A stretch of DNA of 64,000 nucleotides from Treponema ruminis. GTDB taxonomy: Bacteria > Spirochaetota > Spirochaetia > Treponematales > Treponemataceae. This document shows, in pieces, positions 42,051 to 50,708 of the stretch. The position numbers and the translations under genes are program-made. Within the stretch, counting starts at the first letter, position 1. Each line of letters opens with the position of its first letter. The notes under the pieces were generated by a model that searched no databases, was not told the origin of the DNA, and saw only the letters and a list, made by a program, of their open reading frames with translations. The stretch covers positions 2,046,001 through 2,110,000 of the forward strand of contig CP031518.1 in NCBI GenBank assembly GCA_017161305.1. Reading direction: 5' to 3'.

Positions 42051-43958
42051 ATGAAGAAAAATTCTGTCGTAATCTATAAAAATCTGCCTGCTCTTGTCGG
42101 TGAGCGGGATGGTGATAAATTTCTTGTTTCATGGTGCGTGTCCCGTGCTACGGCCAGCGGTAAAAAGGCCGTTTATGCCAGCCAGAAAGTCCGCGAAAAG
42201 GATGTAATTCTTTTGTGTGATGGAGAGGCTTCTTCCATCGACGCCCTCCTTGATTTTGCTGAATGTGCCTGTGCAGAAAAGAGCGACGTAAAAAGCCAGA
42301 TTGCAGAAATCCACGAACTTTTGCTGAGTGATGAAGAGACGGCCGCTCTTGAGCAGACTTTTTCTGATATGGCAGACCTTCTTCGTGGTGAGCTTAATGC
42401 CAACGAGTCGTGGGGCATTTATTCAGCCCTCAAATCTTCCTACGAATTTGAAGAAATCCTTCGCGATAATCAGATATTCTTTATTCCCCGTTCTGCCGAA
42501 AAAATCACCGAACTTAAAAACAAGGCTTTTGAAAAAGAACATGCCGAAGAAATCCGTGCTGCCTTTATTGAGCGCCTCAAGGCAAAAAATCTCCTTCCAG
42601 AGGATTCAAAATTCATGGGGGACGTTGAAGCTCTTGCCCTGGGAACAACCGATAAAAGCAAGACGATGAAGGATGCCGGCTTTAAGGAACTGCCGGAAAA
42701 GGCCCATAAGCTTCTTCTCGATACAAAAATCTGGGATATTACGAGAAACCCCTATCCTGTCCGCCTGGGGCTCAGTGCAAAAAGTGCGAATGTCTCCCTT
42801 GGCCTTCCGCCGGAAGAAGAGCGTGTCCGCGTGCCGGGCCTTTCCTATGCGATAGACAGCGAGTGGTCAACTGACCCGGATGATGCGATTGCCTTTGACG
42901 GAGAGTTTTTGTGGGTTCATATTGCGGATCCGGCCTGTTTTGTTACTCCTGATTCTGAAATCGACAAGGTTGCCAGGGGAAGGGGAGCGACTCTTTATCT
43001 TCCTGAAGGGGCTGCCCGAATGCTGAGTGAAGATTGCCTTGAAGACTATGCCTTGGGACTGCGCCAGGAAAGCCGGGCTTTGAGTTTTAAGATTAAGCTT
43101 AATGAAAACGGGGACCTGAAAGACTGTGAGGTTTTGCGCACGATTGTTGACGTTAAGCGGCTCTCATACAAAAAAGCCGATGAGTTAAAGGAAAGTCCTG
43201 AATTAAAGCCTCTTTTTGAAATCGCACGACGTAATTTTGAGCGAAGGTGCAAGGCTGGGGCGGTTAATATCTCAATTCCTGAAGTCCATATCACGGTCGA
43301 GCCTGAGACAAAAGAAGTGACTTTTGAAGACGTGCCCCGATATGAAAGCGGTGAGGTAGTCCGTGAGGCAATGGTTTTAGCGGGCGAGGGTGCTGCAAAA
43401 TTTGCCTTCAAGAACAATATTCCTTTCCCGTTCATTTCACAGGACGTTCCTGAAGTGCCGAAGGATATCCCGGAAGGGCTTGCGGGGCAGTTCCGTCTCA
43501 GAAAATGCATGAGAAAGAGAAATGTGAACATTACTCCGGCCAGCCATGCAGGTCTTGGAGTTGGAATGTATTCTCAGGTGACTTCTCCGCTCCGCCGTTA
43601 TGGCGATCTTCTCGGTCATGAGCAGCTCCGTGCCTTCTTGAAGGGTGAGGCTCTAATCGATAAGGACACTATGCTTATGAGGATGAGCGAGGGAGACGCC
43701 GCAATGCAGGCTTCCAAAAAGGCCGAGCGCAACAGCCGCACTCACTGGACCCTTGTTTATCTCTTGCAGCATCCTGACTGGCAGGGTGAGGCGATTTGCG
43801 TTGACAAGCAGCCTGGCCGTGCCCTGTATTTCATCAGTCAGTTTGGAATGGAAACTACGATTGGCGGTGAAGCCCCGGTTGACTTGAACGGCACAGTGCA
43901 GCTAAAAGCCGGAAAAATTGACCTTCCTAACCTGGAAGTCGTATTCACGGTAATATAA
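42051..43958 (+). CDS. RNase II-family exoribonuclease
   Basis: This 635-residue protein degrades RNA 3' to 5'. The RNB catalytic domain spans about 265-560, with the metal-binding block YAIDSEWSTDPDDAIAFDG, the VHIADPACFV and ATLYLPEG motifs and the closing YSQVTSPLRRYGDLLGHEQL. The N-terminal third is not a clear cold-shock domain, and the C-terminal S1 region is short, so it belongs to the divergent RNase II-like group of spirochaetes and cyanobacteria rather than RNase R. It lies alone after repeats and the msmK terminator and lacks a good ribosome site. Confidence 0.88.
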   Translation: MKKNSVVIYKNLPALVGERDGDKFLVSWCVSRATASGKKAVYASQKVREKDVILLCDGEASSIDALLDFAECACAEKSDVKSQIAEIHELLLSDEETAALEQTFSDMADLLRGELNANESWGIYSALKSSYEFEEILRDNQIFFIPRSAEKITELKNKAFEKEHAEEIRAAFIERLKAKNLLPEDSKFMGDVEALALGTTDKSKTMKDAGFKELPEKAHKLLLDTKIWDITRNPYPVRLGLSAKSANVSLGLPPEEERVRVPGLSYAIDSEWSTDPDDAIAFDGEFLWVHIADPACFVTPDSEIDKVARGRGATLYLPEGAARMLSEDCLEDYALGLRQESRALSFKIKLNENGDLKDCEVLRTIVDVKRLSYKKADELKESPELKPLFEIARRNFERRCKAGAVNISIPEVHITVEPETKEVTFEDVPRYESGEVVREAMVLAGEGAAKFAFKNNIPFPFISQDVPEVPKDIPEGLAGQFRLRKCMRKRNVNITPASHAGLGVGMYSQVTSPLRRYGDLLGHEQLRAFLKGEALIDKDTMLMRMSEGDAAMQASKKAERNSRTHWTLVYLLQHPDWQGEAICVDKQPGRALYFISQFGMETTIGGEAPVDLNGTVQLKAGKIDLPNLEVVFTVI

Positions 43959-44006
43959 GAATTTCCATTTGTATAAAAAAGCAAAAAGTTTTATTATATA
44001 GGTGCT

Positions 44007-44768
44007 TTGGAAGACTGTTATAAGATTCTCGGTGTTCGTCATGATGCCACGGCGGCAGAAATCAAGCGGGCATACCGTCAGAAGGCGAAACTCTTACATC
44101 CCGACGCTTCTCAGGATACGGCGACCACGGAAGAATTCCGCCAGCTGGTCAAGGCTTATGAGATTTTGTCCGATGCCAAGCAGCGCTCCCTTTTTGATGA
44201 ATCTTATTTTACCCGCAGGGCGGGCGGTCATTACAACCGGTCGGTAAATTCTTTTGATTACCGGGCATGGCTTTTAAAGCGAAATGATGAAGAAAGCCGT
44301 TCCAAGCTGATTTTTTTTGACCTCATGCATAATCGTGAGGATGACGCGGTTGCCGAGTTCAAGCGGATGAGCATGAATCATGCTGGATTCCGTCTTGCAA
44401 AGTGGTTTACCCGCGAAGATTTTATGGACTACGGTTTTATTCTCTGTGAGGAACTTGTTCTCCGCCAGGAATATTACGATGCCTTCATCCTGCTGGAGCA
44501 GATTATCCGCATGGAGTACAGCTATCATTATTTCAGACTCTTTTTCCCCGAAGTGATGGAACTAGCCGCCAACGTGCTCAAAAATCATCTTGAAGGCAAA
44601 ATCCCCGACGAGCTGGCACTGGACTGCTGGGAGCGGGCTCTGGAACTTGGTTTCGGTAAGAATAGCGATGCAAATTTCCTGCGCAAGATGGCTTCGGCTT
44701 ACAGGCGGCTGGGCGACGAGGCTACGGCAAGAATTTGCGAAGAAGAAGCCTTGAGGTTAGTAAAATAG
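44007..44768 (+). CDS. J-domain (DnaJ-like) protein
   Basis: The 253-residue protein starts with a J domain (residues 1-65: EDCYKILGVRHDATAAEIKRAYRQ, the HPD motif in LLHPDAS, and a final LFDESYF), so it should stimulate a DnaK chaperone. The Gly/Phe and zinc regions of true DnaJ are absent; the rest (about 85-253) is helical and ends in a TPR-like part (ALELGFGKNSDANFLRKMASAYRRLGDEATA). The start is TTG at 44007. A TATTAT box lies 9 bases before it and no clear ribosome site exists. map follows 28 bases after its stop. Confidence 0.85.
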   Translation: MEDCYKILGVRHDATAAEIKRAYRQKAKLLHPDASQDTATTEEFRQLVKAYEILSDAKQRSLFDESYFTRRAGGHYNRSVNSFDYRAWLLKRNDEESRSKLIFFDLMHNREDDAVAEFKRMSMNHAGFRLAKWFTREDFMDYGFILCEELVLRQEYYDAFILLEQIIRMEYSYHYFRLFFPEVMELAANVLKNHLEGKIPDELALDCWERALELGFGKNSDANFLRKMASAYRRLGDEATARICEEEALRLVK

Positions 44769-44796
44769 AAGAAAATGTCAAGGAGATATAGATTTT

Positions 44797-45561
44797 ATGA
44801 TTCGTTTGAAGAATGAAAAGGAAATTGAAGGAATCAGGCAGTCTTGCCATGCTCTGGCAGATTTGTTCCGCGAGGTAGTTCCGCAGGTGCATCCAGGTAT
44901 GAGCACAAAGGACGTTGATGACCTCGTAAAGAAATTTATTAAAGGCGTTGGTGGAAAACCAGCCTGGTACAAAGAGGATTTTCCGGGCGCTGCCTGCATC
45001 AGTATCAATAACGAGGTAATCCACGGAATTCCATCACGAAAAAGAATTATCCACGACGGCGACATCGTTTCCCTCGACATCGGAATTGATTTGGACGGCT
45101 ATATTTCGGATTCTACCCATACTGTTATGGTCGGTGATGTAAAACCGTCAATCCGCCGGCTTGTTCAGGCTACCCGCGAGAGCCTTGCGGCAGGAATCGC
45201 AGCCTGTGTTGCAGGAAACAGAATCCGTGACATTTCAAATGCCGTCTATGATGTCGCTCACGAACGATATGGCTACGGCGTTGTCTACGAATACTGCGGT
45301 CACGGTGTCGGCCTTGATGTCCATGAGGATCCGAGCATTCCAAACCTTCCGGAAGGCGGCCCGAATCCTCGCATTCAAGCAGGCATGGTTCTGGCAATTG
45401 AGCCGATGATTAACCTGGGAACAGGTGACGTTGACCTTGCAAGCGACGGCTGGACAGTCCTTACCGCTGACGGAAAGTGGAGCTGCCACGAAGAACACAC
45501 GGTTGCAGTCTTTCATGACCACACGGAAGTCCTGACCGCCTGCGACGATCTGGTTTGCTAA
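44797..45561 (+). CDS. map: Methionine aminopeptidase, type I
   Basis: Map removes the first methionine from new proteins. The 254 residues show the pita-bread fold motifs and the five metal ligands: Asp in VSLDIGIDLDGY, Asp in ISDSTHTV, His in CGHGVGLDVHEDP, Glu in LAIEPMIN and Glu in HEEHTVAV. It lacks an N-terminal zinc-finger extension. AAGGAGATA precedes the ATG. Confidence 0.96.
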   Translation: MIRLKNEKEIEGIRQSCHALADLFREVVPQVHPGMSTKDVDDLVKKFIKGVGGKPAWYKEDFPGAACISINNEVIHGIPSRKRIIHDGDIVSLDIGIDLDGYISDSTHTVMVGDVKPSIRRLVQATRESLAAGIAACVAGNRIRDISNAVYDVAHERYGYGVVYEYCGHGVGLDVHEDPSIPNLPEGGPNPRIQAGMVLAIEPMINLGTGDVDLASDGWTVLTADGKWSCHEEHTVAVFHDHTEVLTACDDLVC

Positions 45562-45592
45562 ATTTTCTGTAACTAATTTTTGCTTCCGGGAT

Positions 45593-45649
45593 TATATTAT
45601 TAGATATCGAAAATCACAGGATTTTACTAAAAATAATCCTTTTCGGAGG
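45593..45649 (+). promoter_or_regulatory. Promoter box and leader hairpin of the HtrA gene
   Basis: TATATT (45593-45598) is a likely -10. In the leader, AGGATT (45618-45623) can pair with AATCCT (45635-45640) just before the ribosome site CGGAGG (45644-45649). Confidence 0.4.
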
Positions 45650-45656
45650 CAAAAAT

Positions 45657-47174
45657 ATGAAAAAAATCACTAAAGGTCTTTTGGCTGGAACGGCGGCTTG
45701 TGCCCTGGCATTTGCTGCCCTTTCCCTTTCATGCACTCGGGTTCAGGTTCAGGGCAGTGCGGCAACGGCTTTTGCCGACACTTCAAAACCTGCAGTTACA
45801 ATTCCGGCAGATTCACTCAAAGTAATCGAAGCCTTGCAGAGTTCTTTCCGCTCAATTTCTTCAGGAGTCTTGCCATCTGTCGTTGAAATCGATGTAACAG
45901 AAAAAAAAGAAGCTCCTGCAAATCCATTCTCTTTTGACGGCTGGCCTTTTGACTTCTTCTTTGGAAATCCAAACGGAGAGGGCGAACGTGATCCGGAGTC
46001 ACGCGGACGAAAACGTGAATACGAGCAGAAAGGTCTCGGTTCCGGCGTAATCGTAAGGCGCACCGGCGATACTGTCTATGTCCTTACAAACAATCATGTT
46101 GCAGGCAAGGCGACAAACATCACTGTAAAGCTCAATGACGGACAGGAATTTGAAGGAAAACTGGTCGGTGCGGACGCTCGCCAGGACATAGCCCTTGTTT
46201 CTTTCGATGCAAAAAATGCTGAGAATGTAGTAGTAGCTACCCTCGGCGATTCTGACAAGGTTCAGACCGGTGACATCTGTCTGGCAATGGGTGCTCCTTT
46301 GGGCTACCGTCAGTCAGTCACACAGGGAATCGTAAGCGCTACAGGCCGAAGCGGCGACCAGATCGGCAACATGAACGACTTCATTCAGACTGATGCCGCA
46401 ATCAACCAGGGAAACTCTGGCGGCCCTCTCGTAAACATCTACGGCGAGGTAATCGGAATCAACACTTGGATTGCCTCAGGCTCAGGCGGAAGCGTAGGTC
46501 TCGGCTTTGCCCTTCCAATCAATTCTGTCAAAAAGGCAATCGACGACTTCATTTCAAAGGGCAAAATCACTTACGGCTGGCTGGGCATTTCCCTTGTTGA
46601 CGTTACTGATGAATATAAAAAGGAACTTGGCGTAAAAGGTCAGAAGGGTGCATTTGCATCTCAGGTCTTCATCAATTCTCCTGCCGCAAAAGGCGGAATG
46701 CAGGCCGGTGACTACATCATTCAGATTAACGGCAAGAACGTAAACAGCCAGAGCGAGCTTATCCGCGAGGTTGCCTACCTTCCTGCCGACAAGAATGCTG
46801 AATTCGTAGTTCTCCGTGGCGGAAGCAAAATCACCCTCACCGTAAAGATTGAGGAAAGAACTGAAGCCGTTTCAAATGACAATGCAAAACTCTGGCCTGG
46901 CTTCATCGCTTCTCCACTTACTAAAAAACTGCGTGAGAGCCTCAAGCTTGATGACAAGGTAAAGGGCGTTGCTGTAACCAACGTGCTTGAAAAGTCTCCT
47001 GCAGCTGCCCTTCGAATCCAGAACGGTGATGTAATTACGGCTGTCAACGACAAGAAAGTCACAAACCTTAAGGAATTCTACGAGGCCCTTGACTTGAGCC
47101 GCAACAAGGAAATCTGGTTCGATGTTTACAACGACGGACACACGATTTCCACCGGACGATACAAATTGAACTAA
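45657..47174 (+). CDS. htrA: Periplasmic Do-type serine protease (HtrA/DegP family)
   Basis: This 505-residue protein degrades or refolds damaged envelope proteins. It has a signal peptide (residues 1-25) ending in SLSC, possibly a relaxed spirochaetal lipobox, a trypsin-like domain with His in LTNNHVAG, Asp in RQDIALVSFD and Ser in NQGNSGGPLV, and two PDZ domains (about 300-390 and 410-500, with AAKGGMQAGDYIIQINGKNV and AAALRIQNGDVITAVND). The Gly-rich, charged loop near residues 85-120 is typical of the LA loop. A second HtrA-like gene lies at 58444. Confidence 0.94.
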   Translation: MKKITKGLLAGTAACALAFAALSLSCTRVQVQGSAATAFADTSKPAVTIPADSLKVIEALQSSFRSISSGVLPSVVEIDVTEKKEAPANPFSFDGWPFDFFFGNPNGEGERDPESRGRKREYEQKGLGSGVIVRRTGDTVYVLTNNHVAGKATNITVKLNDGQEFEGKLVGADARQDIALVSFDAKNAENVVVATLGDSDKVQTGDICLAMGAPLGYRQSVTQGIVSATGRSGDQIGNMNDFIQTDAAINQGNSGGPLVNIYGEVIGINTWIASGSGGSVGLGFALPINSVKKAIDDFISKGKITYGWLGISLVDVTDEYKKELGVKGQKGAFASQVFINSPAAKGGMQAGDYIIQINGKNVNSQSELIREVAYLPADKNAEFVVLRGGSKITLTVKIEERTEAVSNDNAKLWPGFIASPLTKKLRESLKLDDKVKGVAVTNVLEKSPAAALRIQNGDVITAVNDKKVTNLKEFYEALDLSRNKEIWFDVYNDGHTISTGRYKLN

Positions 47175-47182
47175 AAAGCAAT

Positions 47183-47208
47183 GTCAGAGTTTCCTCCTTC
47201 TCTGACAC
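47183..47208 (+). other. Hairpin directly after htrA
   Basis: TGTCAGAG and CTCTGACA form a perfect 8-bp stem with a 10-base loop, upstream of the true terminator. It may protect the mRNA 3' end. Confidence 0.5.
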
Positions 47209-47221
47209 TGCTGAGATTTTT

Positions 47222-47252
47222 GCCACACGGATTAAGAACGTGTGGCTTTTTT
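47222..47252 (+). terminator. Terminator of htrA
   Basis: GCCACACG and CGTGTGGC form an 8-bp stem with a 9-base loop, followed by six T. Confidence 0.88.
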
Positions 47253-47286
47253 ATTTTCTGGTTTCAAAAAAAGCTAATTCCTTGTA

Positions 47287-47316
47287 TTGACCATAATTCG
47301 TAATAAATGATATAAT
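47287..47316 (+). promoter_or_regulatory. Promoter of rplU-prp-rpmA
   Basis: TTGACC and TATAAT are 18 bases apart. The untranslated leader to the rplU ATG is about 60 bases and could hold an autoregulatory L21 site; I see no convincing stem. Confidence 0.7.
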
Positions 47317-47384
47317 CTCGTACTTATATTTTATTTTTAGTCGTTAGAGTTCCGTTACACTTTGCGGCGATTAAGAGGTTTTAC

Positions 47385-47696
47385 ATGTACGCACTTTTTG
47401 AATACAAAGGCAAACAGTACAAGGCTGAGAAAGATGCCCTTATTCAGGTCGACAAAATCGATGCTGAAGAAGGTGCAGCAATTGACATCGACTCAGTTCT
47501 TTTGGTTAGCGACGGTGACAAAATTTCTGTAGGAACACCGTTTGTTAAAGGCGCAAAAGTCAGCGCAGTTGTTGAAAACAGCATCCGCGACAAAAAAGTT
47601 CTTGTTTTCAAATACAAGAGCAAGAAAGACTATCACCGCTTGATCGGTCACAGACAGGAATACACAAACATTCGTGTTAAGGACATCACTCTTTAA
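47385..47696 (+). CDS. rplU: 50S ribosomal protein L21
   Basis: The 103-residue protein matches L21 over its length, with MYALFEYKGKQYKAEKD at the start and VFKYKSKKDYHRLIGHRQEYTNI near the end. It binds 23S rRNA. It is the first gene of the classical rplU-prp-rpmA cluster, which continues after a separate terminator with obgE. TTAAGAGG precedes the ATG. Confidence 0.97.
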   Translation: MYALFEYKGKQYKAEKDALIQVDKIDAEEGAAIDIDSVLLVSDGDKISVGTPFVKGAKVSAVVENSIRDKKVLVFKYKSKKDYHRLIGHRQEYTNIRVKDITL

Positions 47697-47699
47697 TAG

Positions 47700-48032
47700 A
47701 TGACTTCCATAACACTTTCTTATGGCAAAAATGGCGTGATAAAAAAATGTCAAGCTAACGGGCACGCAGATTTTTCTAAGAAAGGTACTGACATAGTTTG
47801 TGCGGCAATTACAATTCTAATCCGCACGGCAATGCAGGTTCTTTCACATAATGAAGATGTTTTTTTGATTGCTGATGCTTCATCGCGGGGAGCACTTTCC
47901 TTCAGCGTTGAGGCCAAAACTGAGAGTCCGGAAACGGAAGCCCAGCTTAAATGTATCGGAGATTTTTTAAGAACTGGTATTTTAGCTCTTACAAAAGAAT
48001 TTCCTGAGAATGTAATTCTTACGGAGGAATAA
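47700..48032 (+). CDS. prp: Ribosomal-processing cysteine protease Prp (YsxB family)
   Basis: In Firmicutes Prp cuts a short N-terminal extension from ribosomal protein L27. The 110-residue protein keeps the catalytic pair at the positions known from S. aureus: His22 in GHADF and Cys34 in DIVCAAIT. It lies between rplU and rpmA as usual, 3 bases after rplU. The L27 encoded next to it has no extension to cut, so the substrate or role here is unclear. Confidence 0.88.
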   Translation: MTSITLSYGKNGVIKKCQANGHADFSKKGTDIVCAAITILIRTAMQVLSHNEDVFLIADASSRGALSFSVEAKTESPETEAQLKCIGDFLRTGILALTKEFPENVILTEE

Positions 48033-48033
48033 A

Positions 48034-48291
48034 ATGGGACGAAGTAAAGGTGGTAGCGGCGCAAAAAACGGCCGACAGTCAAATCCTAAATACTTGGGTG
48101 TTAAAGCTTACGGCGGAGAATTCGTAACCGCAGGCTCAATCATCGTTAAACAGCGTGGAACAAAAATCTTCCCTGGCGACAATGTTAAACGTGCCGGAGA
48201 CGACAGCTTGTTTGCAACAGCAGACGGAAATGTTAAATTCCACGAGCGCATGAACAGAAAATACGCATCTGTAGTTCCTGTTCAGGCATAA
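48034..48291 (+). CDS. rpmA: 50S ribosomal protein L27
   Basis: The 85 residues match L27 ([51 protein letters not shown]). The N-terminus is short, MGRSKGGSG, as in proteobacteria; a stop codon in frame at 48013-48015 excludes a longer form. CGGAGG lies 6-7 bases before the ATG. The L27 N-terminus reaches the peptidyl transferase centre. Confidence 0.97.
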   Translation: MGRSKGGSGAKNGRQSNPKYLGVKAYGGEFVTAGSIIVKQRGTKIFPGDNVKRAGDDSLFATADGNVKFHERMNRKYASVVPVQA

Positions 48292-48313
48292 GTTTCGACT
48301 TAATTGATGAAAG

Positions 48314-48347
48314 CCCGGATTCAGTTTTCTGTCTCCGGGTTTTTTTT
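48314..48347 (+). terminator. Terminator of rplU-prp-rpmA
   Basis: CCCGGA and TCCGGG form a stem with a 14-base loop, followed by eight T. Confidence 0.8.
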
Positions 48348-48362
48348 ATAAGGAATTTGTAA

Positions 48363-49493
48363 ATGAAACAATTTGCTGATGAAGCAATAATTGAAGTAAC
48401 GTCAGGAAAGGGCGGCAACGGATGTGTATCATTCCGCCGCGAAAAGTATGTGCCTATGGGCGGTCCCAACGGTGGTGACGGCGGCAAGGGCGGCGATGTT
48501 ATCTTCTGTGTAAAGAGAAATGTAAAGACTCTCGCAAACATCCGTTTCAAGCGCTTCTTTAAAGCCAAGAACGGCGGCGACGGCATGGGCTGGAATAAAT
48601 ACGGAAAGGACGGAGAGGATATCGTTATCGCAGTTCCGCCTGGAACAGCTATCCGTGATGCTGAGACAAAAGAACTCATCAAGGAATTTACAACCGAGAG
48701 CGAAGACGAGCAGTTTGTTTTCCTCAAAGGCGGTAACGGCGGCTGGGGTAACGTTCACTTTAAGTCTTCAACCAATCAGGCTCCGCGAACGGCCAACAAA
48801 GGCCAGCCGGGCGAATACCGTAAATTGCTCCTTGAGCTGAGCATTATGGCTGATATCGGCTTGGTCGGCTTCCCGAACGCAGGTAAGTCTTCTTTGCTGG
48901 ATGCATTTACTAACGCACGGCCAAAAATCGCTCCTTATCCTTTTACCACAAAAATTCCGAATCTTGGCGTTTTGCGTGCTGACAGCGAGCAGGATGTCAT
49001 CATCGCTGATATTCCTGGAATCATCGAGGGTGCCAGCGAGGGTGCAGGTCTTGGAATCCGCTTCTTAAAGCATATTTCGCGCACGGCCGGTCTTTTGTTC
49101 ATGATTGACTGTTCTGACGAAAACTGCATGACCGCTTATAAAACTCTCTGTGGCGAGCTTGAAGGATTCTCAAAAGATCTTCTCAACAAGCCTCATATCG
49201 TTCTCTGTAACAAAATCGATATTGAGGGAGCGGCTGAAAACGCTGCAAAAATCGCTGAGGAAATCAAAAAGACTGAGCCTGAGACAAAGGTTATTCCGGT
49301 TTCAGTTGCGGCTCACAAGGGCCTGAACGATGTCCGAATCGCAATTCTTGGTCTTGTCGGCGAGCTTTCATCATGGAAGGAAAAAAAGACTGAGGCAAAG
49401 GTAAAGGCTTCTTCATTTATGGAGTCTCGCTCAGTTGATGAATTTATGGAAGAGCAGCTGCCAGGTTCAGAAAAGTCGGAGTATGAATCGTGA
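48363..49493 (+). CDS. obgE: GTPase Obg
   Basis: Obg is an essential GTPase in 50S subunit assembly and stress control. The 376 residues include the glycine-rich Obg domain (to about 158, GKGGNGCVSFRREKYVPMGG) and the G domain with P-loop GFPNAGKSSLL, DIPGIIEGASEGAGLG, and NKID. A large C-terminal domain is absent; the tail after about 330 is short and acidic/basic. The stop overlaps the GTG of nadD by 4 bases. Confidence 0.96.
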   Translation: MKQFADEAIIEVTSGKGGNGCVSFRREKYVPMGGPNGGDGGKGGDVIFCVKRNVKTLANIRFKRFFKAKNGGDGMGWNKYGKDGEDIVIAVPPGTAIRDAETKELIKEFTTESEDEQFVFLKGGNGGWGNVHFKSSTNQAPRTANKGQPGEYRKLLLELSIMADIGLVGFPNAGKSSLLDAFTNARPKIAPYPFTTKIPNLGVLRADSEQDVIIADIPGIIEGASEGAGLGIRFLKHISRTAGLLFMIDCSDENCMTAYKTLCGELEGFSKDLLNKPHIVLCNKIDIEGAAENAAKIAEEIKKTEPETKVIPVSVAAHKGLNDVRIAILGLVGELSSWKEKKTEAKVKASSFMESRSVDEFMEEQLPGSEKSEYES

Positions 49494-50137
49494 AAATTGC
49501 CATGCTCGGCGGAAGTTTCAATCCGATTCATGTGGGGCATTTGATACTCGCTGACTCGGTTTGTAAAAATCTCGGCTACGATAAAATTCTTTTCGTTCCC
49601 ACGGCAAATCCCCCTCACAAAGAACTTTCCTGTGAGCTTGCCGCGTCTGACCGTCTAAAAATGACGGAACTTGCAGTTTCCGGGGACCAGCGTTTTGTGG
49701 CTGAGCCGTGCGAGATAGAGAGGGGCGGGGTTTCCTATACTTACGACACAATCTGCTTCCTTGAGCAAAAATATGCTTCGCTTCTTGACGGCAAAATAGG
49801 GCTTATCATGGGTGAGGATTTAATCGCTGATTACGACAAATGGTACAGGGCTGAAGAACTTGCCCAAAAAGCTGATTTGATTCTTGCCCTGAGGCCCAAA
49901 GATTCTGGCTTGAAGGCTGAATTCCAGAATTCTCCCACTGAAAAATACGGTAAGAATCCCTTGAAGGGTGTGAGCAGGGAGAATTTTCCCTTTCCTCATA
50001 AAATTGTAGAAAATCCGCGGATTGAGCTTTCTTCTTCAGAAATCCGGCAGAAAATCGCGGAAGACGGCGCATGGCGTTATCTTGTAAGCGAGCGTGTTTT
50101 TGAATATATTATAGAAAGGAATCTTTATGCAAGGTGA
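49490..50137 (+). CDS. nadD: Nicotinate-nucleotide adenylyltransferase
   Basis: NadD adds AMP to nicotinate mononucleotide in NAD synthesis. The 215-residue protein has the nucleotidyltransferase motif GGSFNPIHVGHL at its start and SSSEIRQKI near the end, with FVPTANPPHK between. It starts at GTG inside the obgE stop and overlaps yqeK by 11 bases, so obgE, nadD and yqeK are tightly coupled. Confidence 0.95.
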   Translation: MKIAMLGGSFNPIHVGHLILADSVCKNLGYDKILFVPTANPPHKELSCELAASDRLKMTELAVSGDQRFVAEPCEIERGGVSYTYDTICFLEQKYASLLDGKIGLIMGEDLIADYDKWYRAEELAQKADLILALRPKDSGLKAEFQNSPTEKYGKNPLKGVSRENFPFPHKIVENPRIELSSSEIRQKIAEDGAWRYLVSERVFEYIIERNLYAR

Positions 50138-50705
50138 ATTGTTTAACAAAATTTCCGAATATACAAAAAGCGTCGTAAAAGAAACTCGTTTTGCCCATTC
50201 CCAGCGCACGGCCCAGATGCTTGCCGACTTGTGCAAAAATTACGGTCTTTCAGAAGAAAAGGGCTGGCTTGCAGGCATTGCCCACGACATGTGCAAGGAC
50301 GTCAGCGATGAAGAGCTCTTCGAGCTTGCCAGTAAAGACGGCCGGCCAATCACAAAAATGGAGCAGGAGATGCCTTTTTTGCTTCATGGAAGGGCTGCAG
50401 CCGTTCGTATTCAGGAAATGTTCGGTGTGACCGACCCTGAGATTATCGATGCGATTGCAAACCACACTTTCGGTTCGGTAGATTCCTGTGACCTGGCGCT
50501 TTTGCTTTTTGTTGCAGATAAAATTGAGCCTGGCCGGCCTCAGTCAACTGACCAGTACCGGGCTAATCTCATGTCTCTTTCCTGCCACGGAATAGTTCTT
50601 GCCGTTCTTGAAGAAAACATCGAATATCTTGAGAAAAAGGGAAAAACCGTTGCTCCTGAATCATTTGCCTTGTACGAAAAATTGAAGAAGGAGTCTGCTG
50701 AGTAA
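50127..50705 (+). CDS. yqeK: YqeK-type HD-domain hydrolase (Ap4A hydrolase family)
   Basis: The 192-residue protein has the HD-domain metal ligands: His in RFAHSQRTAQ, HD in GIAHDMCKD, further His in LLHGRAAA and ANHTFG, and Asp in FVADKIEPGRP. Family members split diadenosine tetraphosphate to two ADP. It overlaps nadD and is followed 3 bases later by the LCP gene. Confidence 0.93.
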   Translation: MQGELFNKISEYTKSVVKETRFAHSQRTAQMLADLCKNYGLSEEKGWLAGIAHDMCKDVSDEELFELASKDGRPITKMEQEMPFLLHGRAAAVRIQEMFGVTDPEIIDAIANHTFGSVDSCDLALLLFVADKIEPGRPQSTDQYRANLMSLSCHGIVLAVLEENIEYLEKKGKTVAPESFALYEKLKKESAE

Positions 50706-50708
50706 GCT

